From positions 1 to 25,218 of the forward strand of contig QNXS01000071.1 of NCBI GenBank assembly GCA_003978865.1: DNA of 25,218 nucleotides, read 5' to 3'. This DNA comes from Archaeoglobus sp. (lineage in GTDB: Archaea; Halobacteriota; Archaeoglobi; Archaeoglobales; Archaeoglobaceae). The position numbers were made by a program, and so were the translations under genes. Position 1 is the stretch's first letter. Each line of letters starts with the position of its first letter. The notes under the pieces were generated by a model, which was not told the origin of the DNA, ran no database searches, and saw only the letters and a list, made by a program, of their open reading frames with translations. This document shows positions 1 to 7,120 of this stretch, one piece after another.

Positions 1-358
1 TTCTTTGTATTTCTTTGAGAAAAACAAGCATGTTTTATCTCTAGTTGAAAATAAGTCATGAATCTGTTAGAATCTATCACATACTCAAAGTTCTAAAGCG
101 ACCAAAAAACAAAAGAAGAAAAGAAAGTTAATAAATAGATTAAACAAAGTATAAAGGCAATGTTTAGCTATGGCTTCTTATCTAAATATTAGGGAAAACA
201 AATACTTATAACTAAATGAACTTGACGAGTCTGTTGTAAGACGAATTATTGATTTAAATTATTTTAGCAATAAGTGGAAGATTTGCCAAAGTCTGGAAAA
301 CAAAAGAGCTTTAGTTGATATCTTAATTTCATTTCATCGAATTAATTCCCTTTTCTTT
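1..358. other. AT-rich stretch with no supportable gene
   Basis: I see no convincing gene here on either strand. Short open stretches exist, including a frame without a start codon from 212 to 406, but none has a ribosome binding site or a family I recognise. There is no tRNA-like fold, no clear inverted repeat and no repeat array. It may hold the upstream region of the lipoprotein gene at 416 and decayed sequence. Confidence 0.5.
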
Positions 359-370
359 GCAGTATATAGT
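359..370 (+). promoter_or_regulatory. Candidate TATA box of the lipoprotein gene
   Basis: The stretch CAGTATATAGTG looks like an archaeal TATA box. Its centre is about 50 bases before the ATG at 416. Transcription would then start near 391 and leave a leader of about 25 bases. No clear Shine-Dalgarno sequence precedes the ATG. This rests on position and motif only. Confidence 0.35.
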
Positions 371-415
371 GATTGTAGAAAAATTAATAACCCCTATAGC
401 CGATAAATTCACACC

Positions 416-2242
416 ATGAGATTTAAAATCTTAGCTGTGGTAATTATTTTATGTCTGGTCGTTTCAGGTTGTGTTGAGGAAAAAAGGATTTTACCTTCTG
501 CTACTCCGACAGAAAACAAAGAACTTAAAGAAAAACAGGTGACACCAGCGACAACATCGACAATCGTGACTCCAGTTATAACTCCCCAACCAATTACTAC
601 AATAACTGCTACTCCAAGAACAATAACAACAGAAAAATCTGAAACGACTAAAGTGGTTAAAAACCAAATTCAGAATAATTATTTGCAATATGAATTAGAA
701 ACACCTTCAGATACAGAATACGAGTGGATCGATCTTAACGAAAGTTTAAGCATTGTAAATATCACCGGAACAACATATAAAACAGGTCTTTTAGGAAAAA
801 TGTATGTTCCAAAAGAGATTCTGCCTAATAGAGAATATCCCATCTACATACTTCTTTCAAGAAGCTCAGAAGCTTCAGAACTTGCGACAGTTGGTGTGAC
901 TTTATGTGTAAGTCCATCATTTTTTATTGATTTACCCAATAAGAAGATTGATCTATACATTCATTTGGGCGTTGGTGGAGTATTTTTGGGAAATTATTAT
1001 TGGGATAAGTTAACGAAACACTGGTTTATAAGGAATATTTACTCAAAAAGTGGTTTTAATCTGACGTGTAAGATCGATGATAAACTTTACGCAATAAATT
1101 TGCCAGAACTAAATCCTAATGAATGGCAGGTTTACAAAATATATCTAACGGTAAAAACTCCAAAAGAGAATCCAGAGATGGCACTTGAGCAATCTCTTAA
1201 AAATGAATTATCTCCATCTGAAAGTTATAGTGGGGGGTTGTGGATACCGATCCAAGATAATATGGGTCTTTGGATCGAAAAAATTGACAACAACACGTAT
1301 TTAGCTGAACTTTACATGAATAAATTAACGTTAAGAGTTTGTGCACCAGGTTTAGGATTTGTGTTTAGCATTCCACCAGAAATGTGGATTCATGCTGGCT
1401 TTGGTATAAATAAATGGGATAAGTATTTAAAGCATTATAAACTACTTTCAGCATCTGTGTCAGCAGAAAAACCACTAGAATCATCATGGAAAAGAATTGA
1501 AGTTTTTAAAGTCAGATTTGACAAGCTTAAATCTTATGTTTCAGAGATTGAAACTATTGAAAATGGAAATTTTAAAGGAGTTGCAACATCGAATGAAAAG
1601 GTTGTTCAGTGGATATATCCAACCCTTTACTGTGTTAAAGTAAACGGGATAATTACAATAAGCAATAACTATCAGAAATCTATTAACACAACTCTTTACT
1701 ACACTGAAAAGAAAGATTTCAAGAAAGGAGACAAAATTGTGGGATTTGTAAAGCTGGTAACAATTAGAACTACAAAAGAACCAATAACTTATCTAGATGC
1801 TACTGGTAATGGTTATTGGATAGATAAGCAACCAAAAATGATACCAATCCTCAACATATCAGCACCGGAATCTGCTTATGTCGGAGAAGAAGTTGAAATA
1901 TCGGTTTATTCAAACTGCTACATGATTGAAGGTCAACCTTCAGTATGCACGTACACGTATAATCCAATTCCAAATGTTACTATAAAGATAGTAAAAGATG
2001 GAACCATTATTGAAACTGGAAAAACGGATGAAAATGGAATATATAAAACAACATTTAGCGAAACTGGAGAATATACAATCACTGCTTCTAAGGACGGATA
2101 CATTTCAACAACAACAAAAATAAATGTCTCAAAATGGAGTTGGAATATAAATATAACCTATCCTAAGGAGTTACCAATTGAACAGATAACAGTTCCACAA
2201 ACTACAGTTTCTGAGGAACGGTCAATAGTACCGATTAGTTAA
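416..2242 (+). CDS. Secreted lipoprotein with C-terminal Ig-like domain, function unknown
   Basis: This 608-residue protein begins with a signal peptide (hydrophobic residues 5-16) and a lipobox V-S-G-C, so Cys19 is the likely lipid-anchored residue. Residues 25-80 form a Thr/Pro/Ser-rich linker typical of archaeal cell-surface proteins. A large middle part (about 90-470) is rich in aromatic residues and asparagine, with many N-glycosylation sequons, and belongs to no family I can name. Residues about 478-573 resemble a carboxypeptidase-regulatory or Ig-like beta-sandwich: a stretch on protein-carried 'voice' of the form APESAYVGEEVEI is followed by T-D-E-N-G-I-Y and G-E-Y-T-I-T-A-S-K-D-G-Y. 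I see no C-terminal membrane anchor. The protein therefore probably sits outside the cell, tethered by lipid. Substrate-binding, adhesion or an envelope role are all possible. The gene stands alone and converges on the signalling operon to its right. Confidence 0.8.
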   Translation: MRFKILAVVIILCLVVSGCVEEKRILPSATPTENKELKEKQVTPATTSTIVTPVITPQPITTITATPRTITTEKSETTKVVKNQIQNNYLQYELETPSDTEYEWIDLNESLSIVNITGTTYKTGLLGKMYVPKEILPNREYPIYILLSRSSEASELATVGVTLCVSPSFFIDLPNKKIDLYIHLGVGGVFLGNYYWDKLTKHWFIRNIYSKSGFNLTCKIDDKLYAINLPELNPNEWQVYKIYLTVKTPKENPEMALEQSLKNELSPSESYSGGLWIPIQDNMGLWIEKIDNNTYLAELYMNKLTLRVCAPGLGFVFSIPPEMWIHAGFGINKWDKYLKHYKLLSASVSAEKPLESSWKRIEVFKVRFDKLKSYVSEIETIENGNFKGVATSNEKVVQWIYPTLYCVKVNGIITISNNYQKSINTTLYYTEKKDFKKGDKIVGFVKLVTIRTTKEPITYLDATGNGYWIDKQPKMIPILNISAPESAYVGEEVEISVYSNCYMIEGQPSVCTYTYNPIPNVTIKIVKDGTIIETGKTDENGIYKTTFSETGEYTITASKDGYISTTTKINVSKWSWNINITYPKELPIEQITVPQTTVSEERSIVPIS

Positions 2243-2290
2243 AAATTAATATTATTTTATATTTTAAAAATTTTTAATTCTTTAAATATA
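2243..2290 (+). terminator. T-rich tract after the lipoprotein gene
   Basis: Directly after the stop codon the plus strand is rich in T, with runs of up to five. Oligo-T tracts without a strong hairpin are the usual archaeal termination signal. The whole gap is AT-rich, so the call is weak. Confidence 0.35.
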
Positions 2291-2361
2291 TTTAGTTACT
2301 TTATATATTATTCTGATAAAATAGAATTTTGGAGTAAAATATCCGCAACATTCGTAGCAAG

Positions 2362-4413
2362 TTATTTTGAAGGTTTTCCGCTCTTACACCTTCTGAACCT
2401 TAGAATGAAAAGACTGCCCCGGGGTTTATTATCTTTAAGTTCTACTGAACCGCCGTATTTTTCCATTAAAGATTTTACGAGGTACAAACCTATACCTGTT
2501 CTACCAGAACTTCCAAACTTAAAACCCTTCTTAAATACTTCATCTTTTACCTCATCAGGTATTCCGGGACCATTATCTGCAATTCTTATTTCAATATAAT
2601 CATCATAACATTTACTTTCAATTGAAATCATTTTATAATCCTCATCATTGTGAATTACTGCATTGTTTAGTAAATTTTCAAATACAGAATATATAAACTC
2701 ATCAGCTACTACAAAACAATCATCAACATTTACTTTTATATATACATTATTATTTTTAATTGCATCTACAACTTTCGAAATTATATTTTTTATATTTATA
2801 CAAGATAATCCTCTATCTTCGTAAAGAGCAGACTCAACTTCTTTTATATTATTTATAAGTTCAATACAATTATCAAGTATTTTCTCTATTTTATTTATAT
2901 ATTCAATATCTCCAGTTTCTTTATATACTTCAAGAAAAGTAGTTATTGCGGTTATATTGTTGTTTATATCATGTCTTAGAAGACTGTTTATCAGCTTCAA
3001 CTGTTCGTTCATCTCCTTTACTTTTTCCTGAGTTTTCTTAAGATTTGTAATATCTCTTGCTATAACTATCTTGTACCTCTGATTTCCAAAAGTGGCTGAC
3101 TTTACGTTTACTGAGACAATCTTATAGCTTTCAGCTACAAATCCTTCAAACAGTTCACTATCCCAGCTACCCAGTATTACATCTCTTATACTATCGCATC
3201 TGCCGTGTTTCTTACACTCTTCAACCCACTTTTCAGCTTCTTTGTTTAGATCCACAATCCTGTCAAATTCATCTACTATAAAGACGGCATCACTTGAATA
3301 GTCAAGCAACGTTCTGAACCTTTTCAATTCCTCTACAACTATTTTTTCAGTAATATCCCGGATTACACCTACTATACTTACTATTTTACCGCTTTTAATT
3401 ACCGGAATCTTGTAACCTTCAAAGAATAGAGTTTTTCCACCATGATTTATGGATACTTTAAAATTACTGAAACTTCCTGTTTTTAGAACTTCTAAATCCG
3501 TCTTTCTACAAGCTTTAGCTAACTCAGGAGGTAAAATATCTTCATCTTTCTTACCAACAATCTTATTCTTCGGTAAGCCAACAAATCTTGCAAAAGCATC
3601 ATTTACCAAAATGTAATTGAGATTTATATCTTTCATAAAAATAAAACTTCTCAAACAATTTACGAGGGTTTGAAGTTTCTCGTTAGTAATTTCCAATTCT
3701 GTTACATCTCTGAAAATAAGCACAAATTTATTGGTGTTGTATATTTTTGCAGAGTTAATTTCAAAATATACATTGTCAAGTACAATTCTTAACTTTCTTG
3801 GCTTTCCCCTCTTCAAATCTTCCACAGCTTTATTCAACATCTTTTGATCTTCTCCATTGAAGCATGGTAGTTTGTATATTCTTTTTCCAATTATCTCTGA
3901 AGGTGAAATTTTAGATATCTTTATAAAATAATTATTTATCTCCACAACTTTTCCTGTTTCATCTATAACCACAACCGCATCCGGAATTGAATTGATAAGT
4001 GCCATTAACTTTTCAACTTCAATTATTTTATATTCTGAAGCTATTTTATTTACAACTTCTTCAATTCTTTTTGAAAATAAATATATTGTTCTACTCCAGT
4101 CCTGATCGATTTCTTCAGAAAGTTCGATAAAAAAGATTCCATAATCAAATTCATATATGTAACAATTACTGCATCCTTCATCCTTCATCAAGTTTATAGT
4201 TTTTTCTGCTTCTACCCAACTTCTGAAACCAAGCGGAAAATGTTTTGATGCATATCCATCCAAACTTATTTTAAGGTACGCTCTTCTTGCTCTCAACAAC
4301 CTTGAACACTTGTCTAAGATTTCCTCTCCAAAATCATCTATGTTTTTTGTTGTTCTTATATTCATAATTTCATATAATATCATAGAACTTATATCACCTA
4401 TATCACCATTCAT
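2362..4413 (-). CDS. Soluble sensor histidine kinase with three PAS domains
   Basis: This 683-residue kinase would autophosphorylate on a histidine and pass the phosphate to a receiver, most simply the one encoded at 5543-5935. Residues about 1-130 form an N-terminal sensor-like region that I cannot place, with a C-S-N-C pair at 81-84. Three PAS-like domains follow at about 135-240, 250-357 and 365-455. The H-box is L-L-R-H-D-I-N-N-N with His481. The ATPase domain shows the N-box around Asn580-Asn584, G1 (D-N-G-P-G-I-P, 613-619), an F-box (627-634) and G2 (G-R-T-G-I-G-L, 637-643). There is no membrane segment, so it should sense a cytoplasmic signal. A GAGGGG sequence 7 bases before the ATG supports the start. 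It lies 10 bases behind the FIST gene, clearly in one operon. Confidence 0.92.
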   Translation of the reverse strand: MNGDIGDISSMILYEIMNIRTTKNIDDFGEEILDKCSRLLRARRAYLKISLDGYASKHFPLGFRSWVEAEKTINLMKDEGCSNCYIYEFDYGIFFIELSEEIDQDWSRTIYLFSKRIEEVVNKIASEYKIIEVEKLMALINSIPDAVVVIDETGKVVEINNYFIKISKISPSEIIGKRIYKLPCFNGEDQKMLNKAVEDLKRGKPRKLRIVLDNVYFEINSAKIYNTNKFVLIFRDVTELEITNEKLQTLVNCLRSFIFMKDINLNYILVNDAFARFVGLPKNKIVGKKDEDILPPELAKACRKTDLEVLKTGSFSNFKVSINHGGKTLFFEGYKIPVIKSGKIVSIVGVIRDITEKIVVEELKRFRTLLDYSSDAVFIVDEFDRIVDLNKEAEKWVEECKKHGRCDSIRDVILGSWDSELFEGFVAESYKIVSVNVKSATFGNQRYKIVIARDITNLKKTQEKVKEMNEQLKLINSLLRHDINNNITAITTFLEVYKETGDIEYINKIEKILDNCIELINNIKEVESALYEDRGLSCINIKNIISKVVDAIKNNNVYIKVNVDDCFVVADEFIYSVFENLLNNAVIHNDEDYKMISIESKCYDDYIEIRIADNGPGIPDEVKDEVFKKGFKFGSSGRTGIGLYLVKSLMEKYGGSVELKDNKPRGSLFILRFRRCKSGKPSK

Positions 4414-4423
4414 TTTAAACCCC

Positions 4424-5497
4424 TCAATCTCCCCCTACAGCGACAGCCACAGTTTTGTTATGAAAACTTGGAACGTAAACTCTGCTCGTGGAAAAAATTT
4501 CACCAATGCTGAGCATACCGATATATGGGACATCGATAGCTTCATTAATTCTTTTTAATTCATCGTTAAATTTTTTCTTGAGTAATTGCTTTCTTGCAAT
4601 ACAGTCGACTACCATTGCAAATCTGGCTTTTTCACCGTAGCTGTGGATTGCACTTCTTGCAGCACGTTCAGCAGCATCAACTATTTCCTCCTCCTCACAC
4701 TTCATTATGAATGTAACCGAACCACGGGGTATCTCACCTAAGAACTTAATTGAACCGTCTCTATAGTATTCAAGCGGACTTCTGAGTTTATATTTCCCAC
4801 ATGCGCATAAAAAACCAAAAGGATATTTTTTTCTACATTCATCAAAATTATTTTTACAACATTCAACAACACTGCAGTAAACATCCATTGCCTTTTTATC
4901 ATCAAGTTCATATATTCTGTTCCCGAAATACTTTGATATCATAAAAGGACCTTTCATAACTTTCCAGCCGTGGTCAAAAGCCACACACATTTTTGTGTTA
5001 ATTCCAGCTGAGCAAATCGCATTTTCTATACCTTTTTCTGTAAATTGAATACTCTTTCGTTCATAAAAATTTCCTGTACAAGCACCGAAGTAAGAAAAAT
5101 TATAGCTTAAATAATTATACAGAACTCTTAGAGTACTGGATATATTTTCTGTTAACAAGCTCATAAATGTTATTATGCTTCCTTTACTGAAAATGCTCAA
5201 TCTCTTTCCTATTGTACTGGGTGATCTTGACATCTCCGTAATAGCTTTAATTCCGCTTATAGCCATAGCTCCGGCACCATTAACAAGTTTTCCATCGTAT
5301 ATGATTCCTTCAGTGTAGCAACCTATGAATGGGCAATTAAGTATATTCTTAATCTCCTTTATCGTTTTTTCATTTACTGGAACTGTTGTATATATGACTG
5401 AAAAATCCAGATTATTATATTCACTAACAATTTTTTCAGCTACTTTTATTAGAGTTTCACTTTTTCTTCCGTTTACTGCTGTTGTGCAAACTTTCAT
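4424..5497 (-). CDS. FIST-domain protein (FIST N and C), putative ligand sensor
   Basis: FIST domains are predicted small-molecule (amino-acid-like) sensors, usually found fused to or beside signalling proteins. The N-terminal half shows the typical F-I-G-C-Y-T-E-G-I followed by G-A-G-A-M-A-I-S (residues 57-81). The middle has G-P-F-M-I-S-K-Y-F-G-N-R-I-Y-E-L-D (183-199). FIST-C ends with G-M-L-S-I-G-E-I and S-F-H-N-K-T-V. The frame is open to a GTG at 5527, but the ATG at 5497 has GGTG five bases upstream and fits the family N-terminus; this gives 357 residues. Six cysteines (208, 213, 214, 221, 231, 233) crowd between the two halves, which I do not recall as a general family feature. No membrane segment is seen. 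It lies between the receiver gene (45 bases upstream) and the kinase gene (10 bases downstream). Confidence 0.85.
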   Translation of the reverse strand: MKVCTTAVNGRKSETLIKVAEKIVSEYNNLDFSVIYTTVPVNEKTIKEIKNILNCPFIGCYTEGIIYDGKLVNGAGAMAISGIKAITEMSRSPSTIGKRLSIFSKGSIITFMSLLTENISSTLRVLYNYLSYNFSYFGACTGNFYERKSIQFTEKGIENAICSAGINTKMCVAFDHGWKVMKGPFMISKYFGNRIYELDDKKAMDVYCSVVECCKNNFDECRKKYPFGFLCACGKYKLRSPLEYYRDGSIKFLGEIPRGSVTFIMKCEEEEIVDAAERAARSAIHSYGEKARFAMVVDCIARKQLLKKKFNDELKRINEAIDVPYIGMLSIGEIFSTSRVYVPSFHNKTVAVAVGGD

Positions 5498-5542
5498 GCA
5501 TACACCTTTGCACGTTTTCAGCTCCACAGGAAATAAGGGGGT

Positions 5543-5935
5543 CTACCTTCTATGCTCATTTAAGTATCTGTTTATGAATTCTACAAGATCCTTTCTTTTA
5601 AAAGGTTTTGGAAGTATACCTTTTGCTCCAACTTCCATAATTTCCTTACCCTTTTTTGAAGAATATGCAGTTATTGCAAGTATCAGAGCATCTGGATCAT
5701 CTTTTAAAAGCAGTTTTGTGCATTCAATTCCATTCATTATTGGCATCATTATATCCATTAAGACTATATCGGGTTTGTACTCTTTATACATTCGAATTGC
5801 TTCAACACCATTAGAGGCTTCAACAATATCAAAGTTTTTGCTGAGTATGAGCTTTACTGCTTCTCTCATGGTTGGTTCATCATCTACTATAAGAACAACT
5901 GGCTTACTCCTGCCGTTGTACTGGGTTTCGTGCAT
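5543..5935 (-). CDS. Stand-alone response regulator receiver (CheY-like)
   Basis: This is a single receiver domain of 130 residues with no output domain. In the numbering of the longer GTG frame (start 5944) the acidic pocket is Asp21-Asp22, the phosphorylated residue is Asp64 in V-L-M-D-I-M-M-P, the switch threonine is Thr92 and the conserved lysine is Lys113 in L-P-K-P-F. The ATG at 5935 is preferred to the GTG at 5944 because GAGGTGA ends five bases before it and overlaps the GTG. It is the first gene of the receiver-FIST-kinase operon. With no DNA-binding or enzymatic part, it must act by protein contact or as a phosphorelay step. Confidence 0.93.
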   Translation of the reverse strand: MHETQYNGRSKPVVLIVDDEPTMREAVKLILSKNFDIVEASNGVEAIRMYKEYKPDIVLMDIMMPIMNGIECTKLLLKDDPDALILAITAYSSKKGKEIMEVGAKGILPKPFKRKDLVEFINRYLNEHRR

Positions 5936-5982
5936 CAAATTCACCTCTTATGAGTATTATAATTACAACTACTTAGCATACT

Positions 5983-5995
5983 GATTATTTAAAGC
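5983..5995 (-). promoter_or_regulatory. Candidate TATA box of the receiver-FIST-kinase operon
   Basis: On the minus strand the sequence reads GCTTTAAATAATC. It is centred about 55 bases before the ATG at 5935, which predicts a leader of about 28 bases that includes the GAGGTGA ribosome binding site. The region is AT-rich, so alternatives exist. Confidence 0.4.
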
Positions 5996-6138
5996 TTACT
6001 GAAAACTTTTAAAAATTTATAATATATTATTATAGTACATTATATTTTCATAATTTTTTCCGGTTAATTTGAATCGTGCAATGGTTACTTAATTAAATTA
6101 TTCGCTGGATATGCAATCAGTAGTAAAGTCCTCCAAAA

Positions 6139-6149
6139 CATTTTTAAGC
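6139..6149 (+). promoter_or_regulatory. Candidate TATA box of the small basic protein gene
   Basis: The sequence CATTTTTAAGC is centred about 28 bases before the ATG at 6173. This predicts a transcript starting at or within a few bases of the start codon. The absence of a Shine-Dalgarno sequence before that ATG agrees with a leaderless message. Confidence 0.45.
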
Positions 6150-6172
6150 ATTTAATTCGAGAAACTGAGTTC

Positions 6173-6355
6173 ATGGGGAAAACAGGTACAACGACATGGA
6201 TTAAAATAAAGAACAGAAAAGGAAAAACAAGACTTGTTCCGGGAAAGTACCAGCACTATAAGAAGCCCGGACCAAACCAGAAGTACACATCAGATGGGAA
6301 GAGAAGAAGGAGAATAAGAAGGTCACAGAAATCGGTGCTTGGTGTCAAGCAGTGA
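6173..6355 (+). CDS. Small very basic conserved archaeal protein (DUF5350-like)
   Basis: This 60-residue protein is loaded with Lys and Arg. It contains K-K-P-G-P-N-Q-K-Y-T-S-D-G-K-R-R-R-R (residues 30-47), which I associate with a small family of unknown function in methanogens and relatives (DUF5350, recalled from memory). The charge and the size suggest RNA or ribosome binding, but this is inference. It has no membrane segment and no zinc cysteines. The predicted leaderless promoter just upstream suggests efficient expression. Its 3' end overlaps the next gene by 14 bases, so the two are translationally linked. The basic motif makes a chance open frame unlikely. Confidence 0.75.
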   Translation: MGKTGTTTWIKIKNRKGKTRLVPGKYQHYKKPGPNQKYTSDGKRRRRIRRSQKSVLGVKQ

Positions 6356-6983
6356 TGCTTTGATTTTAATTGTAGCTACCTTATTACTTGCATTTTTGCT
6401 CGAAGTATTTGTTAAGTATGTTGAATTTTCCGGTTTTTCGAGAAAGGACGCTATAACTATTGTAGTTTTACCTCTGCTCGCTTGGATATACTTGCCTCCA
6501 GTAAAGTTTGGCAACATATACAATATGACACTTTATCTCAGCTTTTCAGGTTTTATAATACCTGTGACAGTGGCTTTAAAGCAGATTGTGACAGGAAACG
6601 TTAATATAAAAAAGGTTATTTTTGGCACATTCCTCGTTGCAATAGTTAGTTACACTGTATCCCGTCCGGGATTTGGTGGAGTGGGTATTGCATATCCACA
6701 GTTACCTATATTAGTTGCATCGATTTATCCAATTCTCGTAGAGAGAAAAAAACCCGCACCCCTTGCCTATACATGTGCATCTCTTGGTATGTTTATTGGA
6801 GCTGACTTGCTGAACATACCAAAGTTATGTGGCAAGTCAATATATGTAACTGTGGGGGGAGCGGGGATATTTGATGCAATATATCTAACTGGAATTGCAG
6901 CTCTAATTCTGGATACAAATGTATGTCTAATAAAATATTTTGTTGAAAGGTATTTTAACATAAAATTTAATATAAAATTTTAA
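6342..6983 (+). CDS. DUF1614 family integral membrane protein
   Basis: This 213-residue protein is almost entirely hydrophobic, with about six or seven membrane segments. The C-terminal half shows the DUF1614 hallmarks: S-R-P-G-F-G-G-V-G-I, then F-I-G-A-D-L-L-N, then V-G-G-A-G-I-F-D-A-I-Y-L-T-G. The biochemical role of the family is unknown. The GTG at 6342 is the likely start, with GGTG four bases before it, rather than the TTG at 6339. It begins inside the end of the small basic gene. The last residues F-N-I-K-F-N-I-K-F come from a 12-base tandem duplication at the 3' end, so the terminal residues are probably not functionally constrained. Confidence 0.85.
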   Translation: MSSSDALILIVATLLLAFLLEVFVKYVEFSGFSRKDAITIVVLPLLAWIYLPPVKFGNIYNMTLYLSFSGFIIPVTVALKQIVTGNVNIKKVIFGTFLVAIVSYTVSRPGFGGVGIAYPQLPILVASIYPILVERKKPAPLAYTCASLGMFIGADLLNIPKLCGKSIYVTVGGAGIFDAIYLTGIAALILDTNVCLIKYFVERYFNIKFNIKF

Positions 6984-7072
6984 GAAAGTGAAAACTTACA
7001 CTGACCGGAAACTTAAAATCGTAATTAATAATCAAAAAAATAAGATGTTGGAGCTATTTGGAGAAGGAAAAA

Positions 7073-7084
7073 GCTTTAAAAAGC
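7073..7084 (+). promoter_or_regulatory. Candidate TATA box of hemA
   Basis: The sequence GCTTTAAAAAGC follows a purine-rich stretch that could act as a BRE. It is centred about 43 bases before the preferred ATG at 7121, giving a leader of about 20 bases that carries the GGTGA ribosome binding site. It lies inside the longer open frame starting at 7058, which argues against that start. Confidence 0.45.
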
Positions 7085-7120
7085 AACTTATCAGCTTTTG
7101 TCCATCAAAGGGTGAAATTT

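Noticed and set aside
212..406. Open frame of 64 codons without a start codon just before the lipoprotein gene
   Set aside because: No ATG, GTG or TTG with a ribosome binding site leads it, and the translation matches no family I know. A decayed gene is possible but cannot be supported.
491..688. Minus-strand open frame inside the lipoprotein Thr-rich linker
   Set aside because: It is the antisense reading of a repetitive ACN/CCN codon stretch and has no sensible protein character.
5325..5984. 219-codon plus-strand frame across the FIST and receiver genes
   Set aside because: It is antisense to two well-supported genes; the Ser/Phe-rich translation is a typical shadow.
7058..7120. N-terminal extension of HemA
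   Set aside because: The added residues are not GluTR-like, contain the likely TATA box, and the ATG at 7121 has a good ribosome binding site.
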